A stretch of 64,000 bases of DNA from Glutamicibacter sp. B1 (GTDB lineage Bacteria; Actinomycetota; Actinomycetes; Actinomycetales; Micrococcaceae): positions 372,001 through 436,000 of the forward strand of contig NZ_CP125942.1 of assembly GCF_039602135.1 (NCBI RefSeq). Reading direction: 5' to 3'. A model generated the notes under the pieces. That model was not told where the DNA came from. It did no database searches and was given only the letters and a program-made list of their open reading frames with translations. Every line of letters begins with the position of its first letter. The stretch's first letter is position 1. Positions 1 through 9,701 of this stretch are shown here, in pieces. The translations under genes and the position numbers were made by a program.

Positions 1-127
1 GGTCTGCGACGATCGCTTCTTGCACGGTGGCGCGGATTGCTTGTGCCTGAGTTACTAAGTGTCCCGCTGAGCTGGGTACATCGCCAAAAGTGTCGATACC
101 AAATTCGATATTCTCGATGGCGGTCAT
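1..127 (-). CDS. LLM-class flavin-dependent oxidoreductase (N-terminal fragment)
   Basis: The gene runs off the left edge; only the first 42 codons are visible. The start reads MTAIENIEFGIDTFGDV and continues through QAIRATVQEAIVAD, the typical opening of bacterial luciferase-like (LLM) FMN-dependent monooxygenases, where the first beta strand carries the G-x-D-T-F-G pattern. The ATG at 127 is preceded by a good Shine-Dalgarno GGAGG (complement of 136-140). The substrate cannot be told from this fragment. An inverted repeat resembling a MarR operator lies about 50 bp upstream of the start, so the gene may be controlled by a MarR-type repressor. Family assignment rests on memory of the N-terminal pattern. 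Confidence 0.7.
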   Translation of the reverse strand, partial: MTAIENIEFGIDTFGDVPSSAGHLVTQAQAIRATVQEAIVAD

Positions 128-178
128 GACCACTGCCTCCAATAAATTAAGCTGATGCGTCAATCATGACTCACTTAT

Positions 179-195
179 GTTGACGTGTCAACTAT
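179..195. promoter_or_regulatory. Candidate MarR-type operator upstream of LLM oxidoreductase
   Basis: GTTGAC-GT-GTCAAC is a perfect 6-bp inverted repeat, extended on the right to give TCAACTAT. The same TCAACTAT octamer occurs twice in the operator region of the MFS/MarR operon at 26.5 kb. The link to the MarR protein at 24.3 kb is an inference from this shared half-site. Confidence 0.45.
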
Positions 196-248
196 ATTGG
201 GGATGGGTTAACTAACGGATGAAACCCTGCCGATGAATCGAAGACACA

Positions 249-287
249 AAAACGGTGGCCCTCCTCATCGAGGAGAACCACCGTTTT
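249..287 (-). terminator. Rho-independent terminator after purL
   Basis: Arms AAAACGGTGG and CCACCGTTTT pair, with an inner CTCCTC/GAGGAG stem. On the minus strand the hairpin ends in a T run just downstream of the purL stop, closing the purSQL operon. Confidence 0.8.
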
Positions 288-302
288 AGCTTGACTTAGT
301 GC

Positions 303-2618
303 TTAGCCGAAGTACTTCTTCATGGTGCCTTCGTTGGCTTCGCGAAGCTCCTGCACCGAAACGGTGAATTCGCCCTGAACCTCCAACGAACCGGACTGTG
401 CATCAACGATACCCAGGCGAGCCACGGTGACACCGCGAGCGCTGGTCATATCGTTGAAACGAACCTCTTCGCTGCGTGGAACTGCAACCACTGCGCGAGC
501 CTGAGTCTCGGAGAACAGTGCGGTGAAGGAATCAACACCGTCACGATCCTTGATCTCATCCAGTGCCACGCGAGCGCCAACGCCAAAGCGCAGAACCATC
601 TCGGACAGGGCTGCCGCCAGGCCGCCTTCGGAGAGATCGTGGGCAGCGTCGATCATGCCGTCGCGGCTGGCGTTGATCAAGATCGCGCCCAGTTCCTTTT
701 CAGCAGCCAGGTCAACTACTGGTGGAACGCCACCGAGGTGACCACGCAGGTTAGCGAACTCGGAGCCATCCAACTCATCCTTGGTGGTACCGATCAGGTA
801 GATCGCCTGACCGTCAGCTTCTTCACGCCATCCCGAAGGGGTGCGGCGAGCGACGTCATCGAACTTACCCAGGGTGGCAACCACTGGGGTTGGGTGGATC
901 GCCTTGTCGCCGGTCTGGTTGTACAGCGAAACGTTACCGCCGGTCACCGGAACACCAAGCTCCATGCAAGCATCGGAGAGGCCGCGGATACCCTCGGCCA
1001 GCTGCCACATGACATCTGGATCCTCAGGGGAACCGTAGTTCAGGCAGTCAGAGACCGCTGCTGGGATGGCGCCGGAGGTGGCAACGTTACGGTAGGACTC
1101 GGCCAGAGCCAACTGGGCACCGGCGTATGGGTCCAAGTAGGTGTAACGACCGTTGGCATCGGTAGCGATGGCCACGCCCAAACCGGTGGACTCGTCGATA
1201 CGGACCACACCGGAATCATCCGGCGCCGCCAAAGCGGTGTTGCCGCCAACATAACGGTCGTACTGGTTGGTGATCCAGGACTTGTCGCACATATTCGGGC
1301 TAGCCATCAGCTCAAGCACGGCAGCCTTGAGCTCATCTCCAGTAGCTGGCAAGTTCTGGCCGGCCGCCGAGGACTTGAAGTTATCAGCCTGCAGGGCATC
1401 CTGCCATTCTGGGCGAGCGTACGGGCGATCGTAGACCGGGCCGTCGTGAGCGACGGTCTTCGGATCCACATCCACGATGACCTCACCCTTCCAGGTGATG
1501 ATCAAGCGGTCGGTGTCGGTCACCTCGCCCAGCCAGGAGTATTCCACGTTCCACTTGGCCATGACTGCCTCGAACGCTTCAACGTTCTCGGGAGTGACCA
1601 CGGCCATCATGCGTTCCTGGGACTCCGACATCAGGATTTCACCCGGGGTCAGGGTGGAGTCGCGCAGCAGTACGTCGGTCAGCTCGACCTGCATGCCGCC
1701 TTCACCGTTGGAAGCCAGCTCACTGGTAGCGCAAGAAATACCTGCGGCGCCCAGATCCTGGATACCCTCAACCAGCGAAGCCTTGAACAGCTCCAAGCAG
1801 CACTCGATCAGGACCTTCTCAGCGAAGGGGTCACCGACCTGCACTGCAGGGCGCTTGGAAGGCTTGGTGTCATCGAAGGATTCGGAAGCCAGCACCGAAG
1901 CGCCACCGATGCCATCGCCACCGGTGCGTGCACCGAAGAGCACGACCTTATTGCCCACGCCCGAAGCGTTAGCCAGGCGTAGGTCTTCGTGACGCAGTGC
2001 GCCAACAGCCAGCGCGTTGACCAGTGGATTGCCCTGGTAGATCGGGTCGAACACGGTTTCGCCACCGATGTTTGGCAGACCCAGCGAGTTGCCGTAGCCA
2101 CCGATGCCGGAGACGACACCGTGCACCACACGCTGAGAATCTTCGTGGTCGATTGCGCCGAAACGCAGTGGATCCATTACAGCGATCGGGCGGGCGCCCA
2201 TGGAGATGATGTCACGCACGATGCCACCGATGCCGGTGGCAGCACCCTGGTAGGGCTCAACGTAGGAAGGCGAGTTGTGCGATTCGATCTTGAAGGTCAC
2301 GGCCCAGCCGTCGCCCAAATCGGTGACACCGGCGTTTTCGCCCATGCCGACCATCAGGTCCTTCTTCATCTCATCGGTAACCTTCTGCCCAAACTGGCGC
2401 AGGTGGTTCTTGGTGGACTTGTAGGAGCAGTGCTCAGACCACATCACCGAGTACATTGCCAACTCTGCAGCGGTGGGACGACGGCCCAAGATCTTCACGA
2501 TCTCGGCGAATTCGTTGTCCTTCAGACCCAGTTCTGCCCAAGGCAGTTCTACATCCGGGGTGCTTGCGGCGTTATCGACGGTGTCGATGTTGAATTCTTT
2601 GGTGACTTCCTGGCTCAC
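303..2618 (-). CDS. purL: Phosphoribosylformylglycinamidine synthase subunit PurL
   Basis: Large synthetase subunit of FGAM synthase: it converts FGAR, ATP and ammonia (delivered from glutamine by PurQ) into FGAM in de novo purine synthesis, in the cytosol. The 771-aa length matches the small-PurL type that works with separate PurQ and PurS. Visible family motifs include [12 protein letters not shown] near residue 59, the [13 protein letters not shown] segment near 110, and a late ATP-site region with [14 protein letters not shown]. Its start overlaps the purQ stop by 4 nt (ATGA), which indicates translational coupling. A hairpin terminator follows the stop. Nothing suggests a defect. Confidence 0.97.
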   Translation of the reverse strand: MSQEVTKEFNIDTVDNAASTPDVELPWAELGLKDNEFAEIVKILGRRPTAAELAMYSVMWSEHCSYKSTKNHLRQFGQKVTDEMKKDLMVGMGENAGVTDLGDGWAVTFKIESHNSPSYVEPYQGAATGIGGIVRDIISMGARPIAVMDPLRFGAIDHEDSQRVVHGVVSGIGGYGNSLGLPNIGGETVFDPIYQGNPLVNALAVGALRHEDLRLANASGVGNKVVLFGARTGGDGIGGASVLASESFDDTKPSKRPAVQVGDPFAEKVLIECCLELFKASLVEGIQDLGAAGISCATSELASNGEGGMQVELTDVLLRDSTLTPGEILMSESQERMMAVVTPENVEAFEAVMAKWNVEYSWLGEVTDTDRLIITWKGEVIVDVDPKTVAHDGPVYDRPYARPEWQDALQADNFKSSAAGQNLPATGDELKAAVLELMASPNMCDKSWITNQYDRYVGGNTALAAPDDSGVVRIDESTGLGVAIATDANGRYTYLDPYAGAQLALAESYRNVATSGAIPAAVSDCLNYGSPEDPDVMWQLAEGIRGLSDACMELGVPVTGGNVSLYNQTGDKAIHPTPVVATLGKFDDVARRTPSGWREEADGQAIYLIGTTKDELDGSEFANLRGHLGGVPPVVDLAAEKELGAILINASRDGMIDAAHDLSEGGLAAALSEMVLRFGVGARVALDEIKDRDGVDSFTALFSETQARAVVAVPRSEEVRFNDMTSARGVTVARLGIVDAQSGSLEVQGEFTVSVQELREANEGTMKKYFG

Positions 2619-3367
2619 TTTTTTCCTCCAACAAGGTGGCTCAGAACGCTGGTGAAGAAGGTCAGGCCATCGGTGCCACGGGCATCCGGGCCAAAGCCGA
2701 CCTCAATGGCATGCTCCGGGTGAGGCATAAGACCCACCACGTTGCCAGCCTTGTTGCTCACGCCTGCGATCGAACGGCGCGAACCATTCGGGTTCCAGCC
2801 CACGTAGGAGAACGCAATGCGGTTCTCTGCTTCAAGCTCATCCAGGGTCTTTTCATCAGCCACGTACTGGCCGTCCTGGTTCTTGAGCACGATGGTGATT
2901 TCCTGACCAGCGTCAAAACCATTGGTCCACGCGGTCTGGTTGTTTTCCACGCGCAACAGCTGGTCGCGGCAGATGAACTTCAAGTGATCGTTCTTGATCA
3001 TCGAGCCAGGCAGCAGGTGCGATTCGGTGAGGATCTGGAAACCGTTGCAAATACCCAGAACAGGCAACTTGGCATCGGAGTTCGCAGCGTCAGCGATTTT
3101 TGACATCATCGGTGCGAAGCGGGAGATCGCACCAGCGCGCAGGTAGTCGCCGTAGGAGAAGCCACCGGGGATTACCACGGCGTCAACGTCCTGCAGGTCG
3201 GTGTCGGCGTGCCACAGGGACACGGCCTCGGCGCCCGCTGCGCGCACAGCGCGGGCAGCATCACGGTCATCGAGGGTGCCCGGGAAGGTCACCACGCCAA
3301 TGCGTGCTCCTGAAAGTTCAGTCGATGGCGTTGAGTAGTCGCCAATCAGGGGGAGTTCGGTGCTCAT
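2615..3367 (-). CDS. purQ: Phosphoribosylformylglycinamidine synthase subunit PurQ (glutaminase)
   Basis: Class I glutamine amidotransferase subunit that releases ammonia from glutamine for PurL. The nucleophile elbow is LGICNGFQ with Cys at about residue 107, and the C-terminal GLMPHPEHA holds the catalytic His and Glu. The oxyanion segment is [15 protein letters not shown]. At 250 aa it carries about 20 extra residues before the usual first strand (RIGVVTFPG). The start overlaps the purS stop as TAATG (1 nt) and the stop overlaps purL by 4 nt, so all three subunits are coupled. If translation started later the extension would vanish, but the TAATG overlap favours the longer form. Confidence 0.96.
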   Translation of the reverse strand: MSTELPLIGDYSTPSTELSGARIGVVTFPGTLDDRDAARAVRAAGAEAVSLWHADTDLQDVDAVVIPGGFSYGDYLRAGAISRFAPMMSKIADAANSDAKLPVLGICNGFQILTESHLLPGSMIKNDHLKFICRDQLLRVENNQTAWTNGFDAGQEITIVLKNQDGQYVADEKTLDELEAENRIAFSYVGWNPNGSRRSIAGVSNKAGNVVGLMPHPEHAIEVGFGPDARGTDGLTFFTSVLSHLVGGKK

Positions 3368-3618
3368 TAGTCTTCGACTACCTCGACGTTGACGACATCT
3401 TCGATCACCGGGTTGGAAAGCAGGGTTTCTGCTGCCTCGCGAGCCTGGGCGAGGATTTCGTCGGTCACCTCGCCGTCCACGGTGAGTTCAAAGCGCTTGC
3501 CCTGGCGGACAGCTTCGAAGGAGGTGAAGCCTAGGCGGGGAAGTGCTCCCGCGATGGCCTTGCCCTGAGGGTCAAGGATTTCTGGCTTGAGCATGACATC
3601 TACAACGATGCGGGGCAT
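3367..3618 (-). CDS. purS: Phosphoribosylformylglycinamidine synthase subunit PurS
   Basis: Small (83 aa) structural subunit that bridges PurL and PurQ and helps channel ammonia between them. The protein has the family signature [22 protein letters not shown] followed by the second half [17 protein letters not shown], and the usual length. It is the first gene of the purSQL operon and has a Shine-Dalgarno AGGAG about 9 nt before the ATG. Together with purQ and purL it forms the Gram-positive type three-subunit FGAM synthase. The promoter must lie in the roughly 200-bp gap towards the divergent gene at 3.8 kb; no clear purine operator was recognised there. Confidence 0.96.
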   Translation of the reverse strand: MPRIVVDVMLKPEILDPQGKAIAGALPRLGFTSFEAVRQGKRFELTVDGEVTDEILAQAREAAETLLSNPVIEDVVNVEVVED

Positions 3619-3826
3619 CCGGCATATCTCCTGTTGGCGAGGTTAAGTTAAATGCCACACGGAGATGCCGTCTCACACCAGGGGGATATGGCGCTCCGCG
3701 AGCTTGCCCTACCAGTCTACCCGTGAATGTGATGGGCCAGACGTGCCTGTGCTCGATAGCACCGATATCGCGGGTTATAAGTCATGTGATCTTTGGCTCA
3801 CGGGGTGCCTGATGCTCTTAGACGAG

Positions 3827-3832
3827 TATTCT
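3827..3832 (+). promoter_or_regulatory. -10 box TATTCT, probable leaderless start
   Basis: TATTCT lies exactly 6 nt before the GTG at 3839, the spacing expected if transcription starts at the start codon. No Shine-Dalgarno is seen. The same TANNNT-N6-start layout recurs at seven other genes in this window. Confidence 0.5.
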
Positions 3833-3838
3833 GAAAGC

Positions 3839-4249
3839 GTGAAAAACTCTAGTCAAACAACCTGTTCTTGCCGGGAACTGGACTCAGTGAAGCTCAGCTA
3901 CCAAGAATGCTGCCAACCCTTTCATGACGGCCGCGCAGATCAATCGGTGCTTCCAGAAACAGCTGAACAGTTGATGCGTTCTCGCTACAGTGCCTTCGTT
4001 GAAGGTTTGGCACCATATTTGCTGGAAACCTGGCATGAGAGTACTCGGCCTCAAGAGTTAGAACTTGATCCGCAGATGCGCTGGATTGGGTTGGAAATCA
4101 TTAAGACTCGTAGCGGTGGCCCGCAAGCGAGGCGTGGTGTGGTGGAATTTGCGGCGCACTATCTCGATGGGCAACGCGAGGCTCAGCAACATGAGGTCAG
4201 CACGTTTGTGCGTGAAGATGGTGCCTGGTTTTATCTTGATGCGCTGTAA
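3839..4249 (+). CDS. YchJ-like (UPF0225) SEC-C motif protein
   Basis: Small protein (136 aa from this start) of the YchJ/UPF0225 family. An N-terminal Cys cluster CSC...ECCQPFHDG forms the SEC-C-type metal-binding element, followed by the conserved LMRSRYSAFVEG and LLETWHESTRP blocks and the NTF2-like end ARRGVVEFAAHYLDG...FVREDGAWFYLDA. The function of the family is unknown; the N-terminal cluster probably binds zinc. The first Cys group is unusual in reading CSCRELDS rather than the common CPCGSG. GTG 3839 was chosen because a TATTCT box sits 6 nt upstream; an in-frame ATG at 3812 is the alternative. Convergent with the next gene, 3 nt apart. Confidence 0.8.
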   Translation: MKNSSQTTCSCRELDSVKLSYQECCQPFHDGRADQSVLPETAEQLMRSRYSAFVEGLAPYLLETWHESTRPQELELDPQMRWIGLEIIKTRSGGPQARRGVVEFAAHYLDGQREAQQHEVSTFVREDGAWFYLDAL

Positions 4250-4252
4250 AAA

Positions 4253-5230
4253 TTAGCGGTTGCTGGCTGCCTGCAGCATGTTGAGCATTTGACTCTGCTG
4301 GCGTTCCCGGGCCAGCTTAAAAGCATCAGCTCCCGTGCGGTCTTTCAACCGTGGGTCTGCGCCATTGGTGATGAGCATCTGGGCGATATTCACCGAGGTG
4401 TTGGTGCCCTGACCCAGCACAATCGTTTCGTGCAGTGCCGTCCACCCAAGATCATTGACTTGATCAATGTTGATGTCTGTACGCAGCAGTATCCGCACGG
4501 CAGCGACCTGAGAATTTTCGCTAGCAACCGTCAAAGCGGTTCCGCCCATGCGGTTGACCTGATGAATATTGGCCCCCGCTTTAATGAAGGCTTGCAATGC
4601 ATTGGTTGAGCCGTTGGCGCTGGCTCGCAGGAATGGGGATTCCTGGTAATCGTCTTTAACATTCGGGTCAGAGCCGGCATCCAAAAGTGTTTTGGCGATT
4701 TGTTCATTCTTGACGATGACTGCGCGCATGAGCGGGGTTCTACCGGCATCGTCGGTGACGCTCAGATCCGCCCCGTCCTTTAACGCGCTCTTGACGTCTT
4801 TGAGGTTGCCGGCGTCGATGGCAGTGAACAGTTTGCGTGAAGCAGCTGGAAGTTCAGAAGTAGCGGAAGGTACCGCCTGAAGCGAGGCACCAGAGGCTGC
4901 GCCGGAAGCTAATGGCGAGAGCGTGGACTGGGAAGCAGAAGTACTCGGGGATGCGCTTGATGTAGTGCCGGTTGCGGGAGTGGTCGTGTCGGTTGCTGAG
5001 GAATCAACAGTTGATTCTGGCGCAGTTGACGCCTGCGAAGCAGAAGACTTTGGCGTAGCTGCAGTGGTGGTTTTGGTTGCACTACTTGCGGCAGGACTAC
5101 TACTCGGAGCTTCGAGGGCTTCGGGTGAGGAAGCTGCGCAGCTAGTGCAAGCGCCGATTGCGGCGGCTAACGGAAGCGCTATTAACGCGATGCCACGACG
5201 GTGCGTGGAGTGCCCGGTACGAAGTGCCAT
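4253..5230 (-). CDS. Ankyrin-repeat lipoprotein
   Basis: 325-aa predicted lipoprotein. Basic n-region, hydrophobic stretch GIALIALPLAAAIGAC with a lipobox ending in Cys near residue 28, then a roughly 100-residue Ser/Thr/Ala-rich linker typical of actinobacterial surface lipoproteins. The C-terminal half (about residues 125-325) holds ankyrin repeats: DDAGRTPLMRAVI, DDYQESPFLRAS, NRMGGTALTVAS and NDLGWTALHETIV. Ankyrin repeats bind proteins, so a role as a cell-surface or envelope binding partner is likely, but the partner is unknown. ATG 5230 has a Shine-Dalgarno-like AAAGGA. The gene stands alone, between a convergent YchJ-like gene and divergent rlmC. Confidence 0.85.
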   Translation of the reverse strand: MALRTGHSTHRRGIALIALPLAAAIGACTSCAASSPEALEAPSSSPAASSATKTTTAATPKSSASQASTAPESTVDSSATDTTTPATGTTSSASPSTSASQSTLSPLASGAASGASLQAVPSATSELPAASRKLFTAIDAGNLKDVKSALKDGADLSVTDDAGRTPLMRAVIVKNEQIAKTLLDAGSDPNVKDDYQESPFLRASANGSTNALQAFIKAGANIHQVNRMGGTALTVASENSQVAAVRILLRTDINIDQVNDLGWTALHETIVLGQGTNTSVNIAQMLITNGADPRLKDRTGADAFKLARERQQSQMLNMLQAASNR

Positions 5231-5409
5231 CTGTCCTTTCGCGGTTTCAACACCCTAACCCCTTTGGGACAAAAGCCAATTGGGGTTTTGCTCGGAAACT
5301 TTCGATTTCAATTGTGAGCTTATCTGTTTAAGCTGAAAATTTGCGGTCAATCAGCGTCAAGAGTTCTTGGCGTTCTAAGTCAGATAACTTCGCTAAAATC
5401 ATAGACACC

Positions 5410-6540
5410 ATGGAATGCCTCTACTTTTCTGCCTCTCGTTGCCGTTCGTGCACACAAATGACGGTTCCCTATGCCCGACAGTTACAAGCAAAAGTTGAGG
5501 ATTGCCAGAACCTGCTCTCCGACTTTGATTCGCTGAAGTTCCTTCCAGCCCAAGCAAGCAACGAACAAGGGTTCCGCAATAAAGCCAAAATGGTGATTTC
5601 CGGGACAACCGAAAATCCCACCATCGGCATCTTGGATACCGAAGGGCACGGAATCGACCTGCGCAATTGCGGCGTCATTGCTCCCACCCTGCGTTCACTG
5701 TTGCCGGTGATTGAGCGATTCATCAAAGAGCTAAAGCTGATCCCTTACGACGTACCGAAGCGTAAAGGCGAACTCAAGCATGTGATCCTGACGCTATCGG
5801 ATACCGGAGCCGTGATGGTTCGGTGGGTACTGCGCACCAAAAAACACTTTGTTGCGCTGCGTGATTCGCTCCCGCAATTTCTTGAACAGTTGCCACACCG
5901 TAGCGTTGTCTCGGTGAATTTCCTACCCGAACATAAGGCCGTGTTGGAAGGGGAGGAAGAAATTATTCTGACTCGTCGCACGACCTTGGAATTTGGTCTG
6001 AACGGTGTGCCCATGCACCTGCGCCCGCAAGGGTTCTTCCAAACCAATACCGAAATCGCAGCGGCACTGTATCGTCAGGCTCGCCAATGGATCAATGATG
6101 TTGACCCGGAGAGCGTGTGGGACCTGTACAGCGGTGTCGGCGGCTTTGCACTCCATTGCGCCGGCGAAAATCGTACTGTGTATGGCATTGAAACCAGCAG
6201 CGAAGCAGTGGCAGCAGCACAGACTAGCGCGCAGTCTCTGGATCTGGTTGATGCGCACTTTGTGGCCCAAGACGCTACAGAATTCGCATTGAACGCAGGC
6301 TGGGCTCCGGACGCGCTCATCGTCAATCCGCCACGGCGCGGAATTTCTGCGGAGCTCTCAGCATGGCTCAATGATTCCGATATTCAGCACGTGATCTACT
6401 CCAGCTGTAACGCAAAGTCCTTAGCACGGGACCTCGAGCGTCTGGGAAACTACACACCACAACTGGCACGCGTGATGGACATGTTCCCCCAGACTGACCA
6501 CTACGAGGTCATCGTCAAGCTGGAGCGAAAAGCAGCTTAG
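5410..6540 (+). CDS. rlmC: 23S rRNA (uracil-C5)-methyltransferase, RlmC/RumB type
   Basis: SAM-dependent rRNA m5U methyltransferase (376 aa) of the TrmA/RlmD/RlmC family. The N-terminus MECLYFSASRCRSCTQ gives Cys3, Cys11 and Cys14, which with the Cys in DLRNCGV would hold a [4Fe-4S] cluster, as in RlmC (U747 of 23S rRNA). The RNA-binding FFQTN motif, the SAM site DLYSGVGGFALHCA, the NPPRRGIS motif and the catalytic YSSCNAKSLARDL (nucleophilic Cys) are all present. The start at 5410 was chosen because it gives the family N-terminus; the open frame extends to 5341 without similarity. No good Shine-Dalgarno; TAAAAT lies 10 nt upstream. Overlaps the convergent antiporter gene by 4 nt. Confidence 0.9.
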   Translation: MECLYFSASRCRSCTQMTVPYARQLQAKVEDCQNLLSDFDSLKFLPAQASNEQGFRNKAKMVISGTTENPTIGILDTEGHGIDLRNCGVIAPTLRSLLPVIERFIKELKLIPYDVPKRKGELKHVILTLSDTGAVMVRWVLRTKKHFVALRDSLPQFLEQLPHRSVVSVNFLPEHKAVLEGEEEIILTRRTTLEFGLNGVPMHLRPQGFFQTNTEIAAALYRQARQWINDVDPESVWDLYSGVGGFALHCAGENRTVYGIETSSEAVAAAQTSAQSLDLVDAHFVAQDATEFALNAGWAPDALIVNPPRRGISAELSAWLNDSDIQHVIYSSCNAKSLARDLERLGNYTPQLARVMDMFPQTDHYEVIVKLERKAA

Positions 6541-8120
6541 CGGTCCAGCGTTGCAGTGCGTCGATCGAGGCGGCCGACAATTTCATCGACCAGGTGCGGA
6601 TCGACATTTGGCTCTCGACGGGCCTTGAGCAATTCATCGCGGGCCGCTTCCAAAGCGATGGCCTGAATCGAATCGGCCTTAGCGATGACCGCACGAATCT
6701 GGGTGTATTTCTCATCGGAAATTGCATCGTGCGGATCTGGATCCTTGGCCAGAATTGAGTGCAAAGAATTCATACGGCGGCGGACGGCTTGCTGGTAGTT
6801 CTCCGGAAGTTCCTGCAACTCAACGTTCTTACGCAGCGCGGAGAGTGCAACCGCCTCGGCCCGACGAGCTAGCGCACGGCGGGCTCGTTTGGTGTCCTGT
6901 TCGTTGTTGCGCAGCTTCAATACGCGCATCAGTGCTGGCAGGGTGAGTCCCGGTACAACTAGCGTGCACAGCAATACGGAGCAGGCCGCCACGACGACAA
7001 AGTTGCGTTCTTCGATGACCGTTCCATCGGCTGTGACATGTGGGAGCGCTAGCGCCAGCGCCAAGGTTGCCAATCCGCGCATGCCACACCAGGTCAGTAC
7101 CAATGCGTCCTTGCGAGCAGGAATCTTTGGCTTATTACGATTCGGCATGTAGTAGGTCCCGAGCATCCACAGGGCACGAACCGCAATGACAACGAAGCAA
7201 ATCGCGGCGATGCCAGGGATATAGCCGATGAGGTTACTGCCCTCTTCCTGGATGACCTGATTCATCTCGATGCCCATCAGACCAAAGGCCAGACCCGTAG
7301 CCAACAGTTCGAGAACTTCCCAGAAGGCTTGACGCGTTAGGCGCTCGGCGGAGTCCTGTGGGCGGTCTCGGCGAACCATTTCTAGTGCGGTCACCACTAC
7401 AGCGATCACGCCGGAGACGTGGACTTCTTCTGCGATCATGTACACGGCGTAGGGTGCCACGAGGGTGGCTGCACAACGGGCTGCGAGGTTAGGGACAAAG
7501 CGGTTTAGTGCACCGATCACCCAACCCATGGCTAGGCCGAGAACAACAGCGCCTGCTGCACCGATCAGGAACTGCGGGATGATTTCCAACCCGACTTCTG
7601 AATTATTCACGGTCGCCTGGACAGCCAACTGGAAGATCACAATTGCCATGGCGTCGTTGAATAGGCCTTCGGTCTCCAGCAACGAAGTCAGGCGTCGTGG
7701 CATGTTCACCTTGGTGGCGATGGCATCCACGGCTACCGGGTCAGGTGGTGCGACGATGGCGCCCAAGGCCAGCGCCAGTGGGATGGAGACGATGGGTGAA
7801 AACGCCAAGGCCGTAGCTGCTACGGTACCGGCGGTCACCACGATCAAGACCACCGCTAGACGGATTAAAGCTTTCCAACGGAACCTGAACACTGACCAAC
7901 TGCTTCGTTGAGCCGTCGCGAAAAGCAACGGAGGCAAGAAGATGGGCAAGATTAATTCTGGTTCGATATGCATTTCGGGCATGAACGGCAAGAAACCGGC
8001 CAGGGTCGCGAAAATGAGCATGAGGATCGGGTACGGCAGTTTGATGCGTTCACCTACGCCAACGATCAGAATAGTAGCGAACAGTAATCCGATAATCAGC
8101 AGGAAAAAATCCATAGTCAT
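6537..8120 (-). CDS. Na+/H+ antiporter, CPA1 (NhaP-like) family
   Basis: Integral membrane cation/proton antiporter, 527 aa, with about 12 membrane segments and a roughly 130-residue charged cytoplasmic C-terminal tail rich in Arg, Lys and Glu. Family hallmarks are the early segment LPIFLPPLLFATAQR, the ion-site region GAIVAPPDPVAVDAIA and ETEGLFNDAMAIVIF (the ND pair that coordinates the ion), and CGMRGLATLALALALP. It would exchange Na+ (or K+) for H+ for pH and salt homeostasis. Two in-frame ATGs, at 8120 and 8114, are possible starts. The 3' end overlaps rlmC by 4 nt. Confidence 0.93.
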   Translation of the reverse strand: MTMDFFLLIIGLLFATILIVGVGERIKLPYPILMLIFATLAGFLPFMPEMHIEPELILPIFLPPLLFATAQRSSWSVFRFRWKALIRLAVVLIVVTAGTVAATALAFSPIVSIPLALALGAIVAPPDPVAVDAIATKVNMPRRLTSLLETEGLFNDAMAIVIFQLAVQATVNNSEVGLEIIPQFLIGAAGAVVLGLAMGWVIGALNRFVPNLAARCAATLVAPYAVYMIAEEVHVSGVIAVVVTALEMVRRDRPQDSAERLTRQAFWEVLELLATGLAFGLMGIEMNQVIQEEGSNLIGYIPGIAAICFVVIAVRALWMLGTYYMPNRNKPKIPARKDALVLTWCGMRGLATLALALALPHVTADGTVIEERNFVVVAACSVLLCTLVVPGLTLPALMRVLKLRNNEQDTKRARRALARRAEAVALSALRKNVELQELPENYQQAVRRRMNSLHSILAKDPDPHDAISDEKYTQIRAVIAKADSIQAIALEAARDELLKARREPNVDPHLVDEIVGRLDRRTATLDR

Positions 8121-8164
8121 CTAATAGTAGTTGATTTACCCAACTAAATTGATCATTATTTCGC

Positions 8165-8608
8165 TCAAAGTCCGCGTGGGAAAAGGAATTCTGCATCATT
8201 CCATTGACTGATCAGGCAGCCATTAGAGCGAGAGAATTCGCTATGAATTGCCTGTCCCTTTAAGACGCCGGAAACTTCGGCGCGTTGTGGTCCGCCGTAT
8301 ATTTCGGTGCAGGCGGTACTCGGATCTAGCGTAGGAGTAACGAGGTTAGGGTGTTGATCGAGTTTTTCGCAGGCTTCTGGAGCGTTGGGCAATGTACTTG
8401 TCTGACTGGCTTCAGTGCTTAAACATTCCAACGTGTAGCGCGCCGAAATATTACTTCCGTCAGCCTTGATAGTGATCTCTAAAGTGCTCTGAGCCGTTGC
8501 CGATGGTTGCGCGGCGCAGGAGGACGTCACCGCAACTAGCAACAGTATGCCGCCGGCAGTGACTGCACGACGTGTACTCCCAATGATGCCCATGCGGCTA
8601 TTGTGCAC
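8165..8608 (-). CDS. Lipoprotein with subtilisin-inhibitor-like (SSI) domain
   Basis: 147 aa. A basic start followed by AGGILLLVAVTSSC gives a lipobox Cys near residue 31, so the protein is probably anchored on the outer face of the membrane. The rest resembles the Streptomyces subtilisin inhibitor fold: YTLECLSTE, EACEKLD, a Cys pair around CTEIYGGPQ, and FSRSNGCLISQWNDAEFLF at the end, with four Cys available for two disulfides. SSI proteins inhibit secreted serine proteases; whether this one does is not proven. The start is uncertain: GTG 8608 (shown) or ATG 8593, which has CACAAT 6 nt upstream and would give a shorter n-region. Confidence 0.75.
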   Translation of the reverse strand: MHNSRMGIIGSTRRAVTAGGILLLVAVTSSCAAQPSATAQSTLEITIKADGSNISARYTLECLSTEASQTSTLPNAPEACEKLDQHPNLVTPTLDPSTACTEIYGGPQRAEVSGVLKGQAIHSEFSRSNGCLISQWNDAEFLFPRGL

Positions 8609-8625
8609 TGAGCCATCATTGACTA

Positions 8626-9525
8626 CTAGCCCTTGGGTGAAAGTGGCAGGCTATTAGCAACAGCCAACAGCTTCAATCGCAATTGATCGGCACGGGTAGC
8701 GAACTGTTTTTGCAATCGAACATATTCAGCTTTGCCGGCAGGTGTCTCAATACGAATCGGTTCGTGGCCCCAATCGCCAAGATCGTAGGGTGAAGCCTGC
8801 ATGTCCATGGTCCGGATGTCCCATGCAAGCTCAAAGCAATCCATCACCAAGTCGCTGGGCACCGCGGGGGAGAGCTTATAGGCCCACTTATAAAGATCCA
8901 TGTTGGCATGCAAGCAGCCTGGCTGTTCCAGGTCACGTTGCGTTTCGCGGGTTGGCTGCAATTCGTTAAGTTCAACCGCCTGTGGCGTGTAAAAGCGGAA
9001 CGCATCAAAATGGGTGCAGCGAATCTTCTCGGATTCCACCACGGCATCGGTACCCTCGGCACCCAGTCGCAGCGGAAGGTATTCGTGGCGAATACCGTTG
9101 AGTTCCGATTTGTAGGCCATCGCCCATTCATGCAATCCAAAACAGGCAAAATTTCCTGGACGTTGCGAGGTCCCAGCAAGGATCACGCGGGCAAATTCGA
9201 TGGCCCGTGCCCGGGAATCGACGAAGCCTTGGGCATCAAACTCGTAGCCTAGTCCCTGCGCAGTCTCTACTGGGCGATAGAACTTCCACGAGGTGCGTTG
9301 CGTACCTTCTTCTCCCGTGAGTACAACATTCAACCCAGGATGCCAGCGATAGAGTTGGCCGGGTTTTTGGGTGTAATAGGTGAAAAGGAAGTCATCAATC
9401 GGATGCTTCCGACCCTTCATGCGCCGTTCTACAAAGGGTTCTCCGAACGCACGCGCACGAGCCTCATGACGGTGGGCTAAAGGCACCCACTGTGAGGCTT
9501 TCAAAACGGTGACGGTATCGGGCAT
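8626..9525 (-). CDS. Conserved protein annotated in actinobacteria as 3-methyladenine DNA glycosylase
   Basis: 299 aa. I recognise the actinobacterial family with the blocks ERRMKGRKHPIDDFLFTYY, GNFACFGLHEWAMAYKS, IRCTHFDAFRFY, EQPGCLHANMDLYKWAYKL and MDMQASPYDLGDWG. Databases usually name it 3-methyladenine DNA glycosylase, but none of the classical AlkA, Tag or AAG motifs is visible, so the enzymatic function is only an inherited annotation. ATG 9525 has AAAGGT just upstream. A stub of a diverged second copy of its N-terminus lies at 11077-11133 beyond the epimerase gene. Confidence 0.75.
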   Translation of the reverse strand: MPDTVTVLKASQWVPLAHRHEARARAFGEPFVERRMKGRKHPIDDFLFTYYTQKPGQLYRWHPGLNVVLTGEEGTQRTSWKFYRPVETAQGLGYEFDAQGFVDSRARAIEFARVILAGTSQRPGNFACFGLHEWAMAYKSELNGIRHEYLPLRLGAEGTDAVVESEKIRCTHFDAFRFYTPQAVELNELQPTRETQRDLEQPGCLHANMDLYKWAYKLSPAVPSDLVMDCFELAWDIRTMDMQASPYDLGDWGHEPIRIETPAGKAEYVRLQKQFATRADQLRLKLLAVANSLPLSPKG

Positions 9526-9701
9526 ACCTTTTATTATTCAATTCATCGCCTCGCGAGACCACTTAGGTAGTTCAACTCACACAGGTTCGTCGGGCAATAG
9601 CGTGGCCCTCTTGCAAGGCCACCAGAACCTAGAAGCAAAAGAAATTCTGTGAGTTCCCCTAGTGAGGCACGGATCAAAGGGCAGAAAAGAGATAAAGCCC
9701 T

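Noticed and set aside
639..1982. 447-codon open frame on the plus strand
   Set aside because: It is antisense to purL, which is certain from motifs; the long frame follows from the codon bias of the real gene.
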